A DNA stretch of 5,600 nucleotides from an uncultured Prevotella sp. (GTDB lineage: Bacteria > Bacteroidota > Bacteroidia > Bacteroidales > Bacteroidaceae): assembly GCA_900554835.1 (NCBI GenBank), contig USJD01000214.1, positions 1-5,600 of the forward strand, read 5' to 3'. Of this stretch, positions 1 through 5,402 are shown piece after piece. The notes below the pieces were generated by a model that worked only from the letters and a program-made list of their open reading frames with translations, made no database searches and was not told the origin of the DNA. How positions within the stretch are numbered: position 1 is the first letter of the stretch; the number at the start of each line of letters is the position of its first letter. A program made the translations under genes and the position numbers.

Positions 1-187
1 CGTGAGGAAGCTGATGAAGGAAATCCTCACATTCTGCCTCCTTTGTAAACTCTTTTGCGAACTTGCGAAGCACAGGCACACGAATGCCTATGAAACTCTC
101 CACAGGCACTCCCGGTGTCAGTTTGGCTTGGAAAGCAGCATACTGCTTATCCTGCATGGCGAACAGTCTTTCTTGAAATGAAGTCAT
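1..187 (-). CDS. DNA alkylation repair protein, AlkD-like (partial, C-terminus outside window)
   Basis: The first 62 codons of a protein that runs off the left edge of the window. It opens MTSFQERLFAMQDKQYAAF and continues with a segment at residues 33-45 containing IGIRVPVLRKFAKE and then FLHQLPH near residues 56-62. This resembles the N-terminus of the AlkD/PF08713 family: a short helix, then a 'G(V/I)R.P.LR..AK' helix, then 'FL..LPH'. Known family members are HEAT-like-repeat DNA glycosylases of about 210-240 residues that excise positively charged N3- and N7-alkylpurines in the cytoplasm. The catalytic Asp and aromatic residues would lie beyond the window, so activity cannot be judged. 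The ATG at 187 is the only good start and has no strong Shine-Dalgarno. It lies 45 bases after the aldo/keto reductase stop on the same strand, with no hairpin or -7 box seen in the gap, so it is probably the last or a later gene of the operon starting near 3120. Confidence 0.8.
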   Translation of the reverse strand, partial: MTSFQERLFAMQDKQYAAFQAKLTPGVPVESFIGIRVPVLRKFAKEFTKEAECEDFLHQLPH

Positions 188-232
188 AAATTCTTTGTTT
201 TATATTGAGCCTTAGTTGGAGTGATTGTCTCT

Positions 233-1093
233 TTATTCTGTAGGTTTCACCACAGCTCTCCACTCCATAAACTGCTTGGTCGTTTCTCCGCTATGATGGT
301 CGAGGAAGAGACTATGGGCGGTGTCGAGCTTGCCAATCGCCTGCATGTCTTCAGCATCAAGTTCGAAGTCGAAGAGATTCAGATTCTCTTCCATTCGTTC
401 CTTGTGAATGGTCTTCGGGATGATGATTACATCGCTCTGCAACAGCCAGCGCAAGGCTACTTGTGCGGCAGTCTTTCCGTATTTCTTGCCAATCTGGGTG
501 AGGGTAGGGTTGGTGAACAGTCCGTTCTGACCTTCTGCCAATGGAGCCCACGCCATGAGCTTGGTGCCAATCTCATTCATGAATTTGCGGGTCTCGTGCT
601 GCTGGTTGAACACATGCGTCTCCATCTGGTTCACTATTGGCGCAATCTCCATGTTTGAAGCCAGGTCGATGAGATGATCAGGGAAGAAGTTGCTCACTCC
701 GATGGCACGAACCTTTCCTGCCTTGTAAGCTTTCTCCAAGTCGCGATAAGCACCATAGCGGTCGCAGTAAGGCTGGTGGAGAAGCATCAGGTCGATGTAG
801 TCGGTCTGCAGCTTGCGCAGACTCTCGTCGATGCTCTTCATGGTCTGTCCCTCGCCATAGTTGGAAGGCCAAACCTTGGAAACGAGGAAAATATCATCAC
901 GATTCACACCGCTCTTCTTCCATGCGTTGCCAACCGCTTCCTCGTTGAGATAAGCTTGTGCAGTATCTATCATCCGATAGCCCACGCTGAGAGCATCCAG
1001 CACACAACGCTCACACTCGTCAGGTTCCACCTGATAAACACCATATCCCAGTTGTGGCATTTCCACGCCATTGCTTAATTTTATCTTCTTCAT
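233..1093 (-). CDS. Aldo/keto reductase (AKR, 2,5-diketogluconate-reductase-like)
   Basis: A complete 286-residue aldo/keto reductase, normal length for a bacterial COG0656/AKR5-type enzyme. The (alpha/beta)8 barrel landmarks are in order: LGYGVYQ at 15-21, IDTAQAY at 42-48, LVSKVW at 70-75, DYIDLMLLHQP at 98-108, IGVSNF at 131-136, and the NADPH-phosphate loop IIPKTIHKERMEEN at 224-237. The catalytic tetrad is intact: Asp43, Tyr48, Lys73 and His106. In the cofactor loop Lys227, Arg233 and Asn237 are present, which favours NADPH over NADH; Thr228 replaces the more usual Ser. The family reduces aldehydes and ketones in the cytoplasm, and the physiological substrate is not predictable. The gene starts 21 bases after the CMD-cupin stop. 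Its start is the ATG at 1093 (MKKIKLSNGVEMP), exactly where family members begin. A role in clearing reactive carbonyls together with its neighbours is inference. Confidence 0.95.
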   Translation of the reverse strand: MKKIKLSNGVEMPQLGYGVYQVEPDECERCVLDALSVGYRMIDTAQAYLNEEAVGNAWKKSGVNRDDIFLVSKVWPSNYGEGQTMKSIDESLRKLQTDYIDLMLLHQPYCDRYGAYRDLEKAYKAGKVRAIGVSNFFPDHLIDLASNMEIAPIVNQMETHVFNQQHETRKFMNEIGTKLMAWAPLAEGQNGLFTNPTLTQIGKKYGKTAAQVALRWLLQSDVIIIPKTIHKERMEENLNLFDFELDAEDMQAIGKLDTAHSLFLDHHSGETTKQFMEWRAVVKPTE

Positions 1094-1114
1094 AATTGTA
1101 AAATCTTATTGTTA

Positions 1115-1930
1115 TTATTTTAACTTGTTATATTCCTCGTCGCTCACAGGCTCCAGCCACTCGTTTGAGCTGTTCTCACCAGTAATTTCAAAGGCGAGGT
1201 GAGCAAACCAGCTGTCTTTTGCAGCCCCGTGCCAATGCTTCACGTTGGCTGGAATGTGGATGACTGTGCCTGGGAGAATCTCCTGCGCAGGCTTGCCTTC
1301 TTCCTGGTACCAGCCACGTCCGGCTACGCCTACCAGCATCTGACCACCGCCCTTTGTGGCGTGATGCGTGTGCCAGTTGTTGCGGCAACCTGGCTCAAAG
1401 GTTACGTTGAAGAAAGGTATCTGACTGTCAGATATTTGTGCCAGATAACTGTTTTCCTTGAAGTATTTGGCGTAAGCGGTGTTAGGCTCGCCGATAGGGA
1501 AAATCATCTCACGCTGGAATGCAGCCTTTGCGTCTTCGCCTTTTACGTCTTCGCTCCACACCTCCTTAGCCAGATTGAATGCAGCCCAGGCTTTTGGCCA
1601 GCCGGCGTAGAAGGCGATGTGAGTGATGATTTCTGCCGCTTCCGTGCGAGTAATTCCGTTATTCTTTGCCGACTGCAGGTGATATTTCAGCGAACTGTCG
1701 GTGATTCCTTGGCTGATGAGCGAAGTGATTGTTACCAAACTGCGGTCACGCAATGAAAGCAGGTCATTGCGGCTCCATACTTCTCCGAAGAGAATGTCGT
1801 CGTTGAGGTGGGCGAACTCAGGGGCGAACTCACCCAGTTGGGTGCGCCCTGCTGTCTGTACTATTTTCTGTTGTGCCATTATATTGAGTGAAATAGTCGT
1901 TAATATGATGAATGTTGCAAATTTTTTCAT
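1115..1930 (-). CDS. Secreted carboxymuconolactone decarboxylase-like/cupin fusion protein
   Basis: A 271-residue two-domain protein (numbered from the ATG at 1930). Residues 1-20 are a signal peptide (MKKFATFIILTTISLNIMAQQ) with a probable signal peptidase I cut after MA, leaving Gln-Gln, so it is probably periplasmic. Residues about 30-125 are a carboxymuconolactone decarboxylase/AhpD-fold domain. The E100-x3-H104 pair in AEIITHIAFYAGWPKAW is kept, but the CxxC of true AhpD peroxidase helpers is absent. Residues about 170-250 are a cupin: WHTHH gives His187, His189 and His190, followed by Gln197 where many cupins have Glu; the second motif PGTVIHIPANVKHWHG supplies His232 and His234. These would bind one metal ion. 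Similar fusions are common in gut Bacteroidales, but I know of no firmly established reaction. An in-frame TTG at 1939 would add three residues ahead of MKK; ATG at 1930 fits the signal peptide better. It follows the flavodoxin gene by 27 bases. Confidence 0.92.
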   Translation of the reverse strand: MKKFATFIILTTISLNIMAQQKIVQTAGRTQLGEFAPEFAHLNDDILFGEVWSRNDLLSLRDRSLVTITSLISQGITDSSLKYHLQSAKNNGITRTEAAEIITHIAFYAGWPKAWAAFNLAKEVWSEDVKGEDAKAAFQREMIFPIGEPNTAYAKYFKENSYLAQISDSQIPFFNVTFEPGCRNNWHTHHATKGGGQMLVGVAGRGWYQEEGKPAQEILPGTVIHIPANVKHWHGAAKDSWFAHLAFEITGENSSNEWLEPVSDEEYNKLK

Positions 1931-1957
1931 AAGAATCAATAGTTGAGTGTCTATCCC

Positions 1958-2494
1958 TTAAACTGATTTTCCCAACTCGTATGCTTCCTGCAATTTCCTG
2001 TTGCCCTCAATAGTGCGTGGAGCGTCAACGCCTCCGCAGAACAGAGTGCCGGTAAGATGGCTCTCAGGATAGCAGTCTATCCAGCCTGTCAGTCCGGCTT
2101 CAGCACGTTTCGGCACTTCCGGTTCATTTTCTGCAGCAGTAGAGAGCATGTAAACATCACGGAACTTGTAATCAAGCGAGAACATGGCGTTCATGCGGTC
2201 GATGAGCGTCTTCATCTGTCCGCTCATCTCATAATAATATATAGGTGTTGCCCAGCAAACCACATCGGCATTCAGCACTTTCTGCATGATGTCGTTCACA
2301 TCATCCTTGATGACACACTTGCCCAACTTCTGACAAGCCAGACAGCCTTTGCAGAACTTGATGTCCTTTCCTGCAAGAGAAATTTTTTCCACATCATGAC
2401 CTGCAGCCTTGGCTCCTTCGATAAACTGATCAGCGAGCATGTCGCTGTTTGAACCAGTACGCAGACTGGTAGAGATTACGATTACTTTCTTCAT
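1958..2494 (-). CDS. Flavodoxin-family NAD(P)H-dependent FMN reductase with iron-sulfur flavoprotein cysteine motif
   Basis: A 178-residue flavodoxin-fold protein (PF03358-like, cytoplasmic, no signal peptide). The FMN phosphate loop is at residues 8-17 (STSLRTGSNS) after the first strand KVIVIS. The isoalloxazine-contacting segment TPIYYYEMSGQMKTLIDR is at 83-100. Between them is a compact cysteine cluster, Cys48-x2-Cys51-x2-Cys54-x5-Cys60. That matches the spacing known from the archaeal iron-sulfur flavoprotein Isf, where the four cysteines hold a 4Fe-4S cluster next to FMN. It is therefore either an Isf-type electron carrier/reductase or an FMN reductase whose cysteines serve another role; sequence alone cannot decide. 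Isf-like proteins are linked to reduction of oxygen, peroxide or quinones in anaerobes. It starts 6 bases after the cyclophilin-like lipoprotein gene, so the two are almost certainly cotranscribed. Start is ATG at 2494. Confidence 0.92.
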   Translation of the reverse strand: MKKVIVISTSLRTGSNSDMLADQFIEGAKAAGHDVEKISLAGKDIKFCKGCLACQKLGKCVIKDDVNDIMQKVLNADVVCWATPIYYYEMSGQMKTLIDRMNAMFSLDYKFRDVYMLSTAAENEPEVPKRAEAGLTGWIDCYPESHLTGTLFCGGVDAPRTIEGNRKLQEAYELGKSV

Positions 2495-2500
2495 TGTATG

Positions 2501-3094
2501 TTATTTTACAATTTTCTTTCCGTTTTCAATATAGACACCCTTATTAGGAATCTGTTTCAACTTTCTCCCATCAAGCGAATATTTTCCACTTGAAGCCTTC
2601 CGGTCAGCAAGCGTTTGCTTTATTCCGGTAGTAGAACCTGATGAAAGCGTGATTCTCACGCTGCCACCTCCGGCATTGAAAAACGTCTTGATTTCATCCT
2701 TGCTCATTCCCTCAATCTTCCCCAGACGGGTAAATGACCAGGAATTTGTGCCATAATAAAGACAGATGTTATTGCCCTGATACAGAATCACATCGCCTGC
2801 AGTTGTGGTGATACTCTCGTTGTTCTGTGGCAGACTGATGCCTATGTTTCCCACTTTCTCGAAGTTGCCATAGTCATCAGCCTCGTAGGTGATGTCTCCC
2901 TTTTCCAACTGTGCCAGAAGTGCTCTTGTTGATGAATTGTCAACGAGCTGGCACGAAACCGTCTTTCCATTGATCGTAATGTTCATTGTGTTTGCTGATT
3001 TGTCAGATGGCGTAGCTTCTACCTCATTGCTTTGGCAAGCCATAGCCGTCAGCGCCATGAACATGATGTAAATGTGCAAAACCAATCTTTTCAT
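2501..3094 (-). CDS. Cyclophilin-like-fold lipoprotein
   Basis: A 197-residue exported lipoprotein and the first gene of its operon. Residues 1-20 are a lipoprotein signal (MKRLVLHIYIMFMALTAMAC) with lipobox A-M-A-Cys20; the following residues QSNEVE are mildly acidic, so surface display is possible but not shown. Residues about 37-150 resemble the cyclophilin-like domain PF18050/TM1367 type: MNITINGKTVSCQL, then LLAQLEKGDITYE, then GDVILYQGNNICLYYG, then SFTRLGKIEG. Despite the fold, such proteins are not shown to be prolyl isomerases, and the domain is often found beside or fused to flavodoxins, as here. Residues 172-197 form a separate tail (YSLDGRKLKQ...KGVYIENGKKIVK) of the kind that ends many Bacteroidales extracellular proteins. 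It follows a -7 box at 3129-3136 with a leader of roughly 30 bases; an AAAGG lies about 8 bases before the ATG. The ligand is unknown. Confidence 0.88.
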   Translation of the reverse strand: MKRLVLHIYIMFMALTAMACQSNEVEATPSDKSANTMNITINGKTVSCQLVDNSSTRALLAQLEKGDITYEADDYGNFEKVGNIGISLPQNNESITTTAGDVILYQGNNICLYYGTNSWSFTRLGKIEGMSKDEIKTFFNAGGGSVRITLSSGSTTGIKQTLADRKASSGKYSLDGRKLKQIPNKGVYIENGKKIVK

Positions 3095-3127
3095 ATTAAA
3101 CCTTTTTGTTTGATGATTAAAACTGGT

Positions 3128-3189
3128 GCAAAGATACGCACATTCTTCTAAAGAGCTTATACCTGGTTTTCGGAAGACATTACCGTTAT
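3128..3189 (-). repeat. 62-base direct repeat, copy 1 (promoter/operator of the operon at 3094)
   Basis: This stretch matches 4135-4196 at 58 of 62 positions by eye, in the same orientation, with no gaps. The differences are two in the middle (3147 and 3149), one at 3178 and one at 3185. The match starts at the G-C just after the -7 box and stops abruptly about 53 bases upstream of it; the sequences on either side are unrelated. It lies between the AraC stop and the lipoprotein gene start. Near its centre, on the minus strand, is a small dyad TCTT-TAG-AAGA. A TCTTnnGAAnA half-motif occurs twice, 23 bases apart, which could be paired AraC half-sites; this last point is tentative. Confidence 0.85.
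3129..3136 (-). promoter_or_regulatory. Bacteroidetes -7 box of the lipoprotein-flavodoxin-cupin-AKR-alkD operon
   Basis: Minus-strand TATCTTTG, an exact match to the Bacteroidetes consensus TAnnTTTG. Transcription would start a few bases downstream near 3122-3124, giving a leader of about 30 bases before the ATG at 3094. Where a -33 TTTG box would be expected (19-21 bases upstream) the sequence reads TATA or AAGC, so there is no good -33 box. That is typical of a promoter that needs an activator. Confidence 0.7.
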
Positions 3190-3220
3190 TCCGTTTCTAT
3201 CAAAACATGCTTCCTTATAT

Positions 3221-4111
3221 TTATGCAGTCTTGCGATATTCGCTCGGTGTCTTGCCCGTCTGCGCTTTGAAAAAGCGGATGAAGTGCTGCGGATATTCAA
3301 AGCCGAGTCGCTTGCTTACTTGCGTGATGCTGAGGGTTTCATCTGTAAGCAGTTGGCGGGATGCCGTAAGCAATCGGTCGTTTATCATACTCTTGGCAGT
3401 TTTGCCAGTCTCGGTCTTGACCAATTCACCGAAATATTTGGTAGAATAACAGCATTTGTCGGCAAAGTAGGCTACGGTAGGCAGACCTTCACGCTCCGCT
3501 TTCCGGGCAATGTATTCATCGAGCAGAGAGATGAACTTCTTTACCACCGAATGATTAATCTCCTCGCGTGTGATAAACTGGCGGTCGTAGAAGCGCAGAC
3601 AGTAGTTCAGCAGCAACTCGATGTTTGAAACGATGAGTTCGCGCGAATGCTTATCTATAGCATGCTGCAGTTCCTGCTTGATCATTGAAATCACATCACG
3701 GAAGATATTGACCTCGGTAGCGGACAGGTGTAATGCTTCGTTGCTCGTATAGTCGAAGAACTCGTATCGGGAGATGTTCTTGCCAAGCTGAGTGCGGTTG
3801 AGCAGGTCGGGATGGAAAGCCAATACCGTATATTTGGCAAACGGAACTCCAGGAATGGGTTCCACCTTAATCGACTGTCCCGGAGCAAACGAGGTTACGG
3901 TCATCTCGTCAAAATCATATTCTGTTCTGCCGTATGACAATTTGCAGCCCTTGTTCTCCTTCAGAAAGAGAGCATAAAGTCCGTAGTGATGTACAGCCAC
4001 CTCTATAGGAGAGGCGTTCTCTACACGCACAACGCTTACCAGGGGATGAAGCGTTTCCACCCCTATGAAGTCGTTGAACTCCTGTATGGTATTAAAGAAA
4101 AATTCCTTCAT
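3221..4111 (-). CDS. AraC-family transcriptional regulator
   Basis: A 296-residue regulator from the ATG at 4111. Residues about 1-170 are a cupin-like sensing half typical of AraC proteins, with HPLVSVVRV at 22-30 and SFAPGQSIKVEP at 74-85. Residues about 190-296 are the paired helix-turn-helix domain: first helix unit in VAYFADKCCYSTKYFGELVK (213-232), second in SITQVSKRLGFEYPQHFIRF (261-280), closed by the hallmark FKAQTGKTPSEYR (281-293). It binds DNA in the cytoplasm and usually activates transcription when a small ligand occupies the N-terminal half; the ligand is unknown here. An upstream in-frame ATG at 4150 would add 13 residues, but it sits ahead of the -7 box at 4136-4143 and so would not be on the transcript. 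ATG at 4111 is therefore chosen. It lies between two copies of a 62-base promoter-like repeat, which suggests control of itself and of the operon at 3094 and below. Confidence 0.95.
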   Translation of the reverse strand: MKEFFFNTIQEFNDFIGVETLHPLVSVVRVENASPIEVAVHHYGLYALFLKENKGCKLSYGRTEYDFDEMTVTSFAPGQSIKVEPIPGVPFAKYTVLAFHPDLLNRTQLGKNISRYEFFDYTSNEALHLSATEVNIFRDVISMIKQELQHAIDKHSRELIVSNIELLLNYCLRFYDRQFITREEINHSVVKKFISLLDEYIARKAEREGLPTVAYFADKCCYSTKYFGELVKTETGKTAKSMINDRLLTASRQLLTDETLSITQVSKRLGFEYPQHFIRFFKAQTGKTPSEYRKTA

Positions 4112-4134
4112 AATCCTATTGCTTTTAATCTTTT

Positions 4135-4196
4135 GCAAAGATACGCACATTCTCCAAAAGAGCTTATACCTGGTTTTCGGAAGAAATTACCATTAT
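4135..4196 (-). repeat. 62-base direct repeat, copy 2 (promoter/operator of the AraC gene)
   Basis: The second copy of the element at 3128-3189, offset by exactly 1007 bases. It begins 7 bases downstream of the Nim-like gene stop and ends at the -7 box of the AraC gene. The central dyad is slightly weaker than in copy 1 (TCTT-TTG-GAGA, one mismatch in the arm). The TCTTnnGAA-like half-motifs remain 23 bases apart, though the second is less exact. Its position fits autoregulation by the AraC protein. Confidence 0.85.
4136..4143 (-). promoter_or_regulatory. Bacteroidetes -7 box of the AraC gene
   Basis: Minus-strand TATCTTTG, identical to the box at 3129-3136 and in the same surrounding repeat. 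The predicted start of transcription near 4129-4131 leaves a leader of about 20 bases to the ATG at 4111. An AGGA sits only 2 bases before that ATG, too close for a standard Shine-Dalgarno. This box decides the start codon of the AraC gene, because the alternative ATG at 4150 lies upstream of it. No clear -33 box is seen. Confidence 0.7.
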
Positions 4197-4203
4197 CGGA
4201 GAT

Positions 4204-4719
4204 TTATTCCATTCTGCCATATTTCATTTCCACTCCCTCCTTATCATACTGCTTGCGTTTGCCGGTTGGCGGCTCTGTAAGCGTGATGCGAACTACAGCC
4301 GTGCGTGAAAGGGAACGGGCGATGCTCTGGTCGAAAGCATCCATGTGCTTAGGAAGGAAGCGTTCACAGATTAGTCGGAGACCATGAATCTTCTCTGCAT
4401 CCTCGGTCACGATTTCTGCCTTGCCGAATGCAATGGCTGATTTGAATTGCAGGGTGAAACTGCCGTCCTTCGGACCAACCGTAGGCGCACAACGGGTTAC
4501 GGCTGAAAGGCAGACCTCAGGATGAGCCTTGATTGCCTCCAACTTCTTGCCTTCCAAGGCACCATGAAAATACCAGTTCACATCATCATCAGATGCGAGC
4601 GAAAGCGGTAAGCCGTAAGGTTTGCCGTCTTCGTCAATGAAACTTACTGTTATATATGGAGCCTTGTGCATTACTTCCAATGCCCACCCACTATCCATTG
4701 CTCTTGATTCCTTTCTCAT
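4204..4719 (-). CDS. Pyridoxamine 5'-phosphate oxidase-family (Nim-like) flavoprotein
   Basis: A 171-residue split-barrel flavoprotein of the COG3467 type, similar in layout to NimA-like 5-nitroimidazole reductases. It begins MRKESRAMD, then a strand pair PYITVSFIDEDGKPYGLPLS (21-40). The core motif WYFHGALEGKKLEAIKAHPEV at 49-69 contains His52, the position equivalent to the conserved histidine near the flavin in NimA, and the Gly57-Lys58-Lys59 turn expected to contact the cofactor phosphate. A middle part FTLQFKSAIAFGKAEIV (88-104) completes the barrel. The family binds FMN or a related cofactor and includes general reductases of unknown substrate, so nitroimidazole resistance should not be assumed. 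It starts 2 bases after the AlkZ-related gene stop, so the two are cotranscribed and probably translationally coupled. Its stop lies only 7 bases before the repeat that carries the AraC promoter, leaving little room for a terminator; none was seen. Confidence 0.88.
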   Translation of the reverse strand: MRKESRAMDSGWALEVMHKAPYITVSFIDEDGKPYGLPLSLASDDDVNWYFHGALEGKKLEAIKAHPEVCLSAVTRCAPTVGPKDGSFTLQFKSAIAFGKAEIVTEDAEKIHGLRLICERFLPKHMDAFDQSIARSLSRTAVVRITLTEPPTGKRKQYDKEGVEMKYGRME

Positions 4720-4721
4720 TT

Positions 4722-5396
4722 TTATCCAATTAATTTAATAATCTGTTTATCCGAAGCAACAGGCAGGATTTCTTTCAGATGCTCGAAAATCCTTTGATAA
4801 GATTCTTCGGGAGTGCGGTTGCATTGGCAAGCCTCTCTGCCATAGAGATCTTCGGGTGTATTGAGCAGCGACCATCCCCAACCATATTCGTGATTGTGCT
4901 TGTCACGAGGATAGATGAAATCCTCGGTCACGATGTAAGTCGCCATTTCCAGTCGGGTGAGATAACCGTCAAACTTGCTTCTCATTCCCTTGCCCGTGAA
5001 ACCGCAGGCTGCCCGAAGTTCTCTCGTGATGAGACTGCCGGTAGATTGAAGCGTGCTGAGAATGGCTCCTTCTATCGATTCTTCATTCGGGCGAGGAAAC
5101 TTGCTTCTTCTGTAGTTGCAGAAGTCCGGCCACCATTCCTGGCTGATGAATCCTGCTTTCTTGTTAAAGAACTTTCCGTACATACACGGCATTTCCTGCA
5201 CAATCTCGCCCTTCCATTTCCAAAGCGGCCAGTCCCAACCGCCTTCAGGAAGTCTTACATAACCGCAGTCTTCGGCCACGATGTCTTCGGCAGAGAAGCC
5301 TTCAATTCCACTATCAAGGAGAGGGAGGAAGCCGATCTTCTGAATCAGCTCCATCATGCCTGATGCTGAGTATATTTCTGGAAAATTCATGTTCAT
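4722..5396 (-). CDS. AlkZ-related protein (winged-helix, possible DNA-binding)
   Basis: A 224-residue protein that I recognise as the group called AlkZ-related, a short relative of the winged-helix AlkZ/YcaQ DNA glycosylases. Visible family landmarks are MMELIQKIGFLPLLDSGIEGFSAEDI (14-39), the tryptophan-rich stretch GGWDWPLWKWKGEIV (52-66), YGKFFNKKAGFISQEWWPDF (73-92), and a helix-turn-helix-like part TGSLITRELRAACGF (119-133). True AlkZ enzymes are about 350-400 residues and unhook DNA crosslinks using a QxQ-type motif. I do not see that motif here, and the protein is much shorter, so glycosylase activity is doubtful. No signal peptide. A second ATG at 5390 would remove two residues; the ATG at 5396 is used. 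It is 6 bases after the acetyltransferase stop and 2 bases before the Nim-like gene, in the middle of a tight operon. Function is otherwise unknown. Confidence 0.78.
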   Translation of the reverse strand: MNMNFPEIYSASGMMELIQKIGFLPLLDSGIEGFSAEDIVAEDCGYVRLPEGGWDWPLWKWKGEIVQEMPCMYGKFFNKKAGFISQEWWPDFCNYRRSKFPRPNEESIEGAILSTLQSTGSLITRELRAACGFTGKGMRSKFDGYLTRLEMATYIVTEDFIYPRDKHNHEYGWGWSLLNTPEDLYGREACQCNRTPEESYQRIFEHLKEILPVASDKQIIKLIG

Positions 5397-5402
5397 CTAT
5401 TT

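Noticed and set aside
1199..1756. 185-codon plus-strand frame opposite the CMD-cupin gene (also 221-658, 674-1078, 2057-2452 and 4779-5363)
   Set aside because: All are antisense to genes with clear family motifs. Their translations show no recognisable domain, and they have no promoter or sensible spacing.
1931..1939. TTG start at 1939 for the CMD-cupin protein
   Set aside because: The ATG three codons later gives a normal MKK signal peptide; TTG starts are rare in this group.
3190..3220. Transcription terminator after the AraC gene
   Set aside because: No GC-rich stem followed by a T run is visible on the minus strand between the AraC stop and the repeat. I also looked in the gaps at 4197-4203 and 188-232 without finding one.
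4112..4150. Longer N-terminus (13 residues) for the AraC protein from ATG 4150
   Set aside because: The ATG lies upstream of the TATCTTTG -7 box, so it would not be in the transcript. The extra residues fall inside the promoter repeat and do not resemble the family.
3986..4387. Plus-strand open frame that, with one at 3126-3449, shares the peptide QRYAHS-x-KELIPGFRK-x-LPL
   Set aside because: The shared peptide is only the 62-base promoter repeat translated on the opposite strand. The similarity ends with the repeat, the four differences are not biased toward silent changes, and both frames run through real minus-strand genes.
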